From contig MU404243.1 of NCBI GenBank assembly GCA_022695795.1, positions 1 through 38,881 on the forward strand: 38,881 bases of DNA, in the 5' to 3' direction. The DNA comes from Biscogniauxia marginata. Taxonomy: Eukaryota; Ascomycota; Sordariomycetes; Xylariales; Xylariaceae. The notes under the pieces were generated by a model. That model ran no database searches. It saw only the letters and a list, made by a program, of their open reading frames with translations, and was not told the DNA's origin. Shown here in pieces: positions 29,640-38,881 of the stretch; positions within the stretch are counted from its first letter, which is position 1, and each line of letters opens with the position of its first letter. Position numbers and translations under genes: made by a program.

Positions 29640-30689
29640 CAGGGTTGTGATTTTAGTCACTAGTTTTTAGTCACTTTTTAGTTACTAACTAACTAGTCTA
29701 GTTTTAGTCAAGCCCTTGACTAACTAGTGACTAGAGACTAGTTAGTTAGTTAGTAACTAGTGAAAAACTAGTAACTAGCCAAGCCTTTTAAAAATACCTT
29801 TAAAAATCTTTATTATTTTTAAATTATTTTATAATAAATAATAACATTAAAAAGTTATTTATTTAACGAGTCATTTAATTTATAATTTTTTATTATAAAA
29901 AACGTTTACTTTTAACGAAAAGAAAATAATTAAGTTATTTAATTATTAAACTTAAATTTTTATTTTTTCTTAATTAAGTTATATAACTTTTAAAACTTAA
30001 TTTATATGACTTTTATATTTTAAAAAGTTAATTATTTAGTTAAAAAAACTTTAATTTTATATACATTTAATTTTCTTCTATTTTATTAACCTTATTGTTT
30101 CCTTGAAATTGCTTTTATAAATTCCTAATAGTATTTAATTTCTAGCTTTTTAATAAAGTTATTTATTTAATTGTTTTAAGGTTATAACTTATTTTTATTT
30201 TTAGTAATTATAAAAGTCGAAATTTAAACTTATAAGATAATTCGGTTAAAAACGTTAAATAAATACCTTAATTTAACGTTAATTAATTTTATTTTAAATG
30301 TATTTAAAAATATAATAAGTTATTTAATAATATTATAAAAACTAAAACATTAAGTTAATTAATTAAAGAAATAATTAATTAACAAGTTCAATTATTTAGT
30401 TTAACTTAATTATAAACTTAATTATATAAAAAGTTATTTAATTATTTAAATAACTCTTTATATAAATATCGTAAAATTATAAATATTTAATAATAAATTA
30501 AATAACTATTTATATTAATCTATTATATTAAAAAGTCTTTAAAAAGTTTAAATTAAATTATAATTAATTAAATTTAAATAACTTTTTAAAAAGCTTGGCT
30601 AGTCACTAGTTTTTCACTAGTTACTAACTAACTAGTCTAGTTTTAGTCAAGGCCGTTAGTAACTAATTAGTAACTAAATCATAACCCTG
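29640..30689. mobile_element. hAT-like MITE with a perfect 8-bp target duplication
   Basis: 1050 bp with termini CAGGGTTGTGATTT and AAATCATAACCCTG (one mismatch), flanked by identical 8-bp copies of ATTATACG (29632-29639 and 30690-30697). An 8-bp duplication and CAGGG ends are the hAT superfamily signature. The ends are packed with ACTAGT and TTAGTCA subterminal motifs, including an exact 33-bp direct repeat at 29680-29712 and 30619-30651 and near-exact inverted blocks around GCCAAGC. The interior is AT-rich with no transposase frame, so it is non-autonomous. The arms keep many CA dinucleotides, unlike their surroundings. Confidence 0.88.
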
Positions 30690-32749
30690 ATTATACGCGA
30701 GTAAATTTATTTCTCATTTAAAGAAAACCCCTTTTTTTTAATATTTAATATTTTATATTATAATATATCGAGTAAAATTATATAAACTAAAAAATAATTT
30801 TTTAATTTATTTTAAAAGTTATACTTGTAAATGTTTTATAAGGTTTTTAATATATATAATTATAATTAATATTTATATATAATATATTTTCGTTTATAAG
30901 TTAATTTCTCGTGATATCTTTTTTTCGAGTTCGTTATATAGTTATTAAAATAATTAATTATTTAAGTTTAAATATCGTATTTAATTTTTAAATGTCTTTT
31001 TTTGTTTTAACTTTTCGCGAGATTTAATTTTAATCTTTTTATGCGAAGTCGTTATTTACTTTTTTTCTTTTTAAGAAGTGTTAAAACTAAAATTAATAAA
31101 ATAGCGACTTAATAGTCGTATTCGCGGCGTAAAGTATTTATTATTTTTTAATTCGTTTTAAAGTTTTAATTAAAGAAGTTTTAATAAATTTTAATTTCGT
31201 TTAAAATATTCGAAATATATATTCGAATTAATTTTAAAACTTTATTATTATTTATAATTATATTTTTATTATTTATAAAAATTTTCGCGGGATTTGCGCC
31301 GTTTATTTTAATGGGTTAATCGGGCCGCACGCCGACTCTAACTTTTTATTTAAAGTTGCGGTTTTTACGTTTTCGCTTGTTAAGAGTGAAACCTTTAAGA
31401 TTTAAGTTTAGCGATATCGCGACATAATAAACGGTGTTTTAGTTCTTATCTCGTTTCGTTTTGTTTTTAATGAATTTCTCGCGTAATTAACGTCGTCGTT
31501 AATAAAGAACTGTGACGTTAAGTGCCGTTAAGACAATTAAGCTTTTTTTAAATATAATTTTTATTTTTATTTATAAGGAGATGGGTTTATTTAACGTTTT
31601 AGTTATAAAAAGGATTTATAATTAATAATTAATAATTTTATTTAATTATTAAATAAAGGCTTTATACGCGGTTAATTAAGCTTTAGAGATTTATTTTATT
31701 TTATTTTAAAGTCGAGTTTATTAATATTATAATTAAAATAACTTAAAAATAAATAACTTAAAAATCCTTAAATTTAAGTTATTTAAATACTTAAAATAAA
31801 TATTAAATATAGATTTTTTAAGAATAAAAATAGTATTATGTAGTAACGCCACGATAAAATATTTTAATAACTTAAAATATATAACTTGCAAAATATAACT
31901 TTATTTAAAATCGTTTAAAATTATTTTAAATTAAGTTTAATTAAGTAATAAACCTAAAAACGACTAAAATAAGCGAATTTAATAAAAAAAGGCTTATAAA
32001 GGTTTTTAGTATTTTTTAATATATAAGTCGCTTAAAATGCTTTTATAAATTTATATTCGCGTTATATTAATTATTATAAATTAGTTAAATAAAATCGTTT
32101 AAAAGTTAATTACTTTTTTTATTATATATTAATTAACGCGAAACGTTAATTTTATCGTTATAATTATCGCCGCGATATGTTTTTAATTTTAAATAATTAT
32201 AACTTTTTAATTTAAAAACGATTTATTTAATACGTCTTTTTAAATAGTTTTTTAACTTTTTTATTTTTCTTTTATTTAAGTTTTTTTAATTTAAGTTTTT
32301 ATTTTTATATAAATCTTTAATTTTTTAGTTATTTTATTACGTATTTATTTAATTCTTGCCGTCTCGCGATTAATTATTTTTAAATTTTTTTCGATTTTTT
32401 TAACTTTTTTAATAATTTAACTTAAAAAACGTAAAGTCGTTTTTTTTTAATATCGTTTCGTTTCGAGGTTTAAAGTTTAAAAGCTCGAAAGTATTATAAT
32501 AATATCGTTATAAAACGCCTTGTTAATTAAGTTTAAAAGCGAGTCGAGAGGCTTAATAAAGCCGAGAATCGTAATAAGCTTTTTTTTAACTAGTTACGAG
32601 GCTTTTTAAATTATTTCCCTTTTTTTTTATACTTAAGGTATTAAGAAATACGGGATTGATAATTTAAAAGGCGGGTTAATATAAAAATTAACGCTAGGAA
32701 AACGAGAATAAAAAGACTTATATGTCGCTTAATTTATATATTATAATTA

Positions 32750-33727
32750 AGGTGGTTTACGTGGTAATATAATTAACGACTTAAGTAATTAAAAATATAA
32801 CTATTTAAACGAAGTTACATTAATTTTATAGATAACTTAGACGAGAGCAATTTTACGAATATTTTATAAGATTTTATTATAATATATAAATTTAATTTAT
32901 TTATAATTATATTTAATAGTTATTTTAGATTTTTATTTTAATATAAAATAAAAAAGTATTTTTTAGAAATATAACGTGTTTATTTACTTCGTAATTATTA
33001 TTTACTTTTAATATTAGTTTTTTTATATCGTTTTAAATAAATAAAACAAAAAAACATATTAATTATATTCGTTTTAAAAAATATAATAGTTTTTATTTTA
33101 AATATACATTATAAAATTAACCTATATAAAACAAGTCTCGTTAACGTTAAAAAAAGCGATAAATAAAATTAATGTTTTAAATAAAGCGAGGAAAATATTA
33201 ATTCTTAAACTTTTAAACACAAGTTACAAAGCTTTACATTTTTTTATTATATATTTATAATAACGAAAATATTTAAAATAAGTACTATTAAGTTTAAATA
33301 GTAGTTATTTTTTTATTTTTTAGCTTTTTTTTACTTTTTTTTACTTTTTAATATATCTTAAGATTTTAATTTTAATTTTAATAATTACGTTTAATAAAGA
33401 ATTTTTTAATTAGATAACTTAAAATAATACGTATATAATATCGAATAAAGAAGATGTCGCCTTATTAAGTTATATTTTATAAGGCGTTTTATATTAAACG
33501 TCTCTCGACGTTTAAGTTTAAACCGAAAAACGAGGTATTTCGGTTTAAAATAAAAACGGTAAAGTAAAAACGATTAAAGTTATAAAATGCAAAAAGGTTT
33601 TATATAATTTTAAAGTCTTATTTAACTTTAATTAATAAATAATAATCCGCCTAGTCGCCGTTAATATAATAAATAATAACTATATTATTTTATATTTACG
33701 TTATTACCTCGATAAAATAAACCACCT
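32750..33727. mobile_element. Possible TA-flanked element with short terminal repeats
   Basis: AGGTGGTTTA (32750-32759) and its exact complement TAAACCACCT (33718-33727) lie 978 bp apart, each flanked by TA (32748-32749 and 33728-33729). Further in, TGGTAAT and ATTACCTC echo each other with an offset. GC-containing matches are rare in this block, so the pair stands out. No transposase is readable. The terminal repeats are short and this could be coincidence. Confidence 0.4.
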
Positions 33728-33845
33728 TACGAGCAATAAAATTTCCAAAGCTTATATTATTATATTAATTATATAACATTAATATATATTTTTATTTATT
33801 AAATTTAATGTTAATTTCATATTAAGATATTTTTAAAGCTAAAAA

Positions 33846-33961
33846 TATTTAACCGAAGACTACCTCGTTTAAGTTTTAACTATTTACTAATAAAAATACC
33901 TAAACCGAAACTATTTAACCGGAAACTACCTCATCCGAGTTTTAATTACTTATTAATAAAA
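33846..33961. repeat. Two tandem copies of a ~66-bp unit (second partial)
   Basis: TATTTAACCGAAGACTACCT at 33846 recurs as TATTTAACCGGAAACTACCT at 33912, a period of 66, and similarity continues for about 50 bases in each copy with mainly C/T and A/G differences. A local duplication that later mutated. Confidence 0.75.
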
Positions 33962-36900
33962 GTCTCTCGTTTATAAATACTTCGATAAAAAATATTTTTA
34001 CTCCCGTGCCGTCGTAAACGTCCGCGAATAAAGGTATATATTAATTACGCTAAAAACATTAATATAATTATTAATAAACGAAAATTTTAGCTATTTTAAT
34101 AAATACGTTAAAAAGCTAAATTAAAATTAAAAAAAACCTAGGGATAAAACTAAAAATAAAGGTAAAGATAAAAATAAAGTTAAAAAGAAGCCTAGGAACT
34201 AGTTTTTAAAAAGTAAGCTTAAAAATAAAGCTAAAAATAAGAGAAAAAGCAAAGTTATTAAGAATAACACGGCCAGATATTTTATTAATAATAAGGATAT
34301 AATTGGTTTTTTTAAAGACTTAATAAAAGGTGGCACCGCGAACGAGCTAAATTTAATTAGTCCGGACGTCTTAAATATAAGTTATAAATAAATAGGAATT
34401 TAATAGTTATTTTTAAACTTTAAAGAAGTTTTTTTTTAATAAGACGATTAATAGAGTTATTAGCGACAATAACGAGTTTTTTTAAAATAAAAAATAAAAA
34501 ATAAATTAATATAGCGTTATTAATAAAAGTTTTTAATTATTATTACTTTAAAGAAATTAAACTTTTGGCGGCGATTAAACGCGAATAATTATATAACGCT
34601 TTTATAATAATAAAGCACAAAGTGATTTTAAGTATTTTATCCGGCTTAATATTAATATTAAAAAGCGATTAATATAAAGATATTCGTTTTCGCTCTTAAG
34701 CGGCGTTTTAAAAAAGCTTATTATTAATATATTTAATATTAACGAGGTTAATTTTAAGACTCTTATTAACGTCGCTCGTTACTTTAAGAAATAAAATAAG
34801 TTATACAAAGCCGTTAAAAAGTTTTTTTAAGTCGTTACGACCATGTAAAAAAATAAAAAACTTTTCAATATTTAATTTAACGAAATATATAAACTCGTTA
34901 TAATAAAAAATATTAAGTTAATAACGTTTATTTAATATTAAATTTATAAAAAAAGGTTTATATTATTAAAACGAGCAAAGTCGTTATTCGCGAAAAGAAA
35001 TTACATAATAAGTATAAATAAGTAATAAAAGTTTTATTTATTTCGACGTTAATAATTCGAGGTTTAAATATTTAACGAAAACGAAGTTATAAAGCTTTTT
35101 AAAAGCGGTTACGAAGTAAATATCGATATACTTTTTTTCTTTTTTTTATGTATAGTTTTATAAATATTCTCGCGTATCGTTATATCGTTTTATCGAATTA
35201 ATATGAGGTATAAAAAACTTCGGAAACTTAAACCGGAAATTTAAAAGATTTTAATAATATTATTTATTAGGTTTTAAAAAGAGAAAAACTTATCGCGACG
35301 AAAATAAAAATAGATTTATATAAATTTTTAATAAAGCGCGGTTTTATTTTAAGGTTAACACCGTCGCGGACTTAAACCTTTTAATAAAGCCGTTATTTAT
35401 TTTAAATAAAAGTAAAAAGGGGTAAATTAATCGCTAAAGTATAACGAATTAAAACCGTTAATATTTAAAATATTAAAACTAAAAAGTAACTTTTTAAAAT
35501 TAATAAGAATTATTTTATTAACCGTTAAAAATTTTTTTATATTATTATATATTTCTATTTCGCGGCCATTTTTTAATTATTAAAAAATATTATCGATAAG
35601 TTAATTATTAAAAGTTATTACGAAAAGTTATTCGCGTTATAATTAATATTTATATAAATTTATAACGTTTTATATTTTTAATATTATTAAGTTATATTAA
35701 TTCGTGGTCTCGCCGTGGAAAAGTTAACTTATTTATTTAATTATAAATTAATTTTTAGGGATTTTCGCGAAAATATAAAACGTTATAACGATTATAAAAA
35801 TAACCCGGATCGGTTTAATTAAAAAAAGCTTTAAATAATTTATATTTTCGAGCTTAATAGCATTATTACGCGATTAAAAAAAGAAAATTATAAACGACTA
35901 ATAATTTTAATATATTTAGCGTTCGTCGTCGTAAATTATAATTAATTTAAAATGAGGTTATATTTATTTAAATTACTTTTAATTTAATAATTAAATTAAT
36001 ATATATATAATATAACTATATAATATTATTAAATATTAAATACGGCTTTAACTTTATAAAACGACTCGCGTTTAAAATATAACATAAGTATTTAAGTAAC
36101 TTTAAGTGTTTATTTATTTATCATAATAACGTAAAGGGTTTAAAGTAATGCTTAGTTTCTTGGTTTATTAACGAAAATATTAAAAATTAAAAAAACCAAA
36201 AATTAAAAATAATTATTAAAACTATTTACGTAACTAAATATATATAAGGTTTTTTAATTTTATTATTTTATAACTTTATTATTTTAATTATTAAGCTTAA
36301 CATTATTAAATCGTGATATTATTTAAGCTATATTTATTACGTATAAAGTCCTTATTTTATAGTAATTAATTTAAAAGCTGGTTAGCAATATTTTTAAAGT
36401 AAAAGTCGTCGTTATAAATACTTGGTTAGTCGCCGCCGTTTCCGTTACTTAGTAAGTCGCTTAATATGTTTATTTTTTTATTTATTTAATAAAAGTAAAT
36501 AAAGTTATTTTCGACTTTTTTCGGTTTAATTAAATAAATTAAAAAGCTTGTTAAGCGAGGGCTTTTATAATTAATATATTTTATAGGTTTATTATAAGCG
36601 CCGTCGTGGTAGTATTATAATTTACGTATTTTATGTTTTTATAATATAATTAAAGGTCGTAATAATTTTAATGTTTTTCGTATTAAGTAATTTATGGCTT
36701 TTTATTTAATTATCGTGTTAACTAGAAATTAAATAACTAAAAACTAATTTAAAATTAAAAGTAAAAATAAAACGACTTAATTTTAAAATATTTAAATTAT
36801 TAGCGAAGTAACAAGTAAATTTATATAAAACTAGTTTTTTTTATTATAAATATAATTTCTTATGTTATAATTATAATAATTAATTTAACTTTATTATGCG

Positions 36901-37705
36901 TTTTAAAAGCTCGAACGACTTTAAAAACGATAAAAATATATTATTTTATTATTTTTATAATAAAACTTTTTTTTTCGCGATAAAAAGCTAATAAGCGAAA
37001 AGTTATATTTTTATTTCGTTGTTATTTTTAGTTTTAACTACTTAGTTTAATTAAACTTATTAAGTTTTTTATAAATCTTTTAAAGTTAAACTAATATATT
37101 TAATATATTTAGTTAAATTAATATAAAACTTAGTTAAATTAAGGTTTTTTAATAGTGTTATTTTAAAAGCTTAATAAAAACTTATTAATTAAAGCTTTTC
37201 GAGTATTATTACGAGATATTTATTTTTATTATATTAATAATGTTAAATATTAAGTTAAGTATCTTTATAAAAGTAAGGAAATTAGTTAAAACGTCTTAAA
37301 AAGCGGTTTAAATAATTACGCGAATATAAGTCGCTTATTTAAGTAAGGCTTTATTTAAGAGAAGTTAAGAACGTTATTAAGTACGAAAACTATTTTTATT
37401 AACGCCTCGCGAAACGCGATTTGTACTATTTATTATTAATATCGAGATATTATATAATTTAATTTAATAAATCTATAAAAAGCTTGATTTATTAAAAACG
37501 TTTTTTAGTTAATATATCGTTTTTAATTTATATAAATAATATAAATAATTTTTAATTTTAGTGTTAATTTTAATAATTAAGTATTTGTTAGCCTTTTTTT
37601 ATAATTAATCGCTTTGTTATAAAGGTTATTTTATTACCGACATTACTTATTAATTAACGTAAAGCGATAACCTTATTATAAATGGCTTTAAATGCGAGAT
37701 ATCAC

Positions 37706-37732
37706 GAAAAAAAAAGAGGGGGGGGGAAGAGG
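37706..37732. repeat. Purine run with nine consecutive G in AT-rich DNA
   Basis: A 27-base purine-only tract (A9, GA, G9, AAGAGG) in otherwise AT-rich sequence. It has no neighbouring feature. Confidence 0.85.
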
Positions 37733-38782
37733 TTACTTATTATTTTAGCAAATAACTATTTATTTATATATATCGACATTTAACCTCGTTAGTAATCTAA
37801 CATATAAATTCGATGCGCTAATTATATATTCGATTTAATTTTTATAATATTAATTATATAAATATATATAAAATCCTTTTTCGTGTTATTTATTAATATA
37901 TTTTTGTAATAATAAGTTAAACTGTTTATTATTACGCTAAATAAATGTTTTTTAAAATCTCGATTAAAAGTTTTAAATTATAATTTCTTTAAAACTAAAT
38001 TTATAAAAAGTTTATAATTATTTATATTTAAAAAAAAGAAATTACATTTAAAAGAATAACTAAAAACGATTATATCGTTAAATAAAACTTACAAATAAGT
38101 TTATTATTAAAAGCGCTTTTAAATGAAAATTAAATTGTTTTAATTAAGTTTATTAACTTTTTTTAACTTTATAATTTTTTTTAAATTACTTTTTCTTTTT
38201 ATATTCCGGTTTATTATTATACAACGAAATAATATATAAAAAAGTTCATAAATAACGCGTATTTATTTAATTTAATTTAATTTATTTTTATTTTATTCGT
38301 CTCGAATTTTCGTGATTTATTAATAAAATTAATTATCTTTCGAAACTTTTAATTCTTACGTAATAACTTTTTTGCTTTATTAAGCCCTTCTTATATAATA
38401 ACGCCGTGTTAAATTAAAAAATATTTTTTCTCGAGCTTATATTTAATAAATATGGCTCGAAAATAAAGATATTATAAAACCTTTATTTTCGAGGTTAAGT
38501 TAATATTATTTATATTTAAATCTTTTAAAACCGAGTTTAAACTTACTAAGTTTTCGTTTTATTCTTTTTTTATATATATCTTTCGAGTAAGTCGAGCTTA
38601 ATTTTATTTTAAGTATTAAAAAAAGTCACTAAAATATTATACGAGGATTTTTAATTTATTATCGGCAAAAAGAAATATTTTATATATACGAAATATAATT
38701 ATAAACAAAAAACTTATATTAATAATACTACTTATATATTTTTTATAATAATGATTTTTATTAATTTTCCTTAATTTATAAT

Positions 38783-38881
38783 AAAGTAATAAAATAATAA
38801 AATAATAAAATAATAAAATAATAAAATAATAAAATAATAAAATAATAAAATAATAAAATAATAAAATAATAAAATAATAAA
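38783..38881. repeat. (AAAATAAT)n microsatellite at the window edge
   Basis: After one variant unit (AAAGTAAT, 38783-38790), the 8-base unit AAAATAAT repeats without error about 11.4 times and is cut by the window end, so the full length is unknown. Perfect identity contrasts with the degenerate sequence around it. Confidence 0.95.

Larger units (their letters stand above)
25540..38881. other. AT-rich block degraded by repeat-induced point mutation
   Basis: At least 13.3 kb of very AT-rich DNA running to the window edge. Stops occur in all frames and no frame is long enough to be a gene. The few remaining C residues are mostly in CG, CT or CC context, while CA and its complement TG are scarce and TA is abundant. 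That is the CpA-to-TpA signature of RIP, known from Neurospora and many Pezizomycotina. It probably derives from stacked transposons. It may be pericentromeric, subtelomeric or an ordinary AT isochore; the window cannot tell. Recognisable pieces are listed separately. Away from those pieces I see only degenerate sequence. Confidence 0.9.

Noticed and set aside
29640..30689. CRISPR-like reading of the repeated ACTAGT blocks
   Set aside because: Repeats are irregular, in both orientations and sit at the ends of an element with a target duplication, in a eukaryotic genome.
34100..36000. Possible retrotransposon coding relic (Lys-rich plus-strand stretches)
   Set aside because: Translation is broken by stops every few residues and no reverse transcriptase, integrase or transposase motif can be recognised by eye.
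1..38881. Telomere or rDNA repeats at the window ends
   Set aside because: No TTAGGG/CCCTAA arrays and no rRNA-like conserved sequence were seen at either end.

Overview
The window is nuclear DNA of a filamentous ascomycete (Pezizomycotina, most likely a Sordariomycete). This is inferred from the protein families, from short GT-AG introns (50-76 nt) with CTRAY branch sites, and from a long AT-rich block carrying the CpA-to-TpA signature of repeat-induced point mutation (RIP). No telomere repeat, rRNA gene or CRISPR array is visible.

Layout. Positions 1-3619 are gene-free, with homopolymers, simple repeats and a small AT-rich island. Positions 3620-24969 hold seven conserved housekeeping genes: RPB1 (minus), SWD1/RbBP5 of COMPASS (minus), THG1 tRNA-His guanylyltransferase (plus, eight exons, reconstructed here by splicing), a TMA23-like G-patch protein (minus), the CDC26/Hcn1 subunit of the anaphase-promoting complex (plus), TAF2 of TFIID (minus) and a SAS4-domain protein (minus). 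From about 25540 to the window end the sequence is an AT-rich, RIP-degraded block with no intact gene. In it I can make out a 438-bp TA-flanked foldback element, a degenerate tRNA-like sequence, two copies of a hAT-like non-autonomous element (one complete, with a perfect 8-bp target duplication), a possible third terminal-repeat pair, and an AAAATAAT microsatellite running off the edge.

How the genes relate. Four of the seven act on RNA polymerase II transcription or chromatin: the polymerase catalytic subunit (RPB1), TFIID (TAF2), H3K4 methylation (SWD1) and a probable H4 acetyltransferase scaffold (SAS4). THG1 and the TMA23-like gene serve translation (tRNA-His maturation, ribosome biogenesis), and CDC26 serves cell-cycle proteolysis. 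I see no evidence of co-transcription. SWD1/THG1 and TMA23/CDC26 are divergent pairs; THG1/TMA23 and CDC26/TAF2 are convergent. The spacers share a recurrent TACCTA/TAGGTA motif, often in palindromes. I found no new gene system. The least expected content is in the degraded block and in the spacer palindromes.
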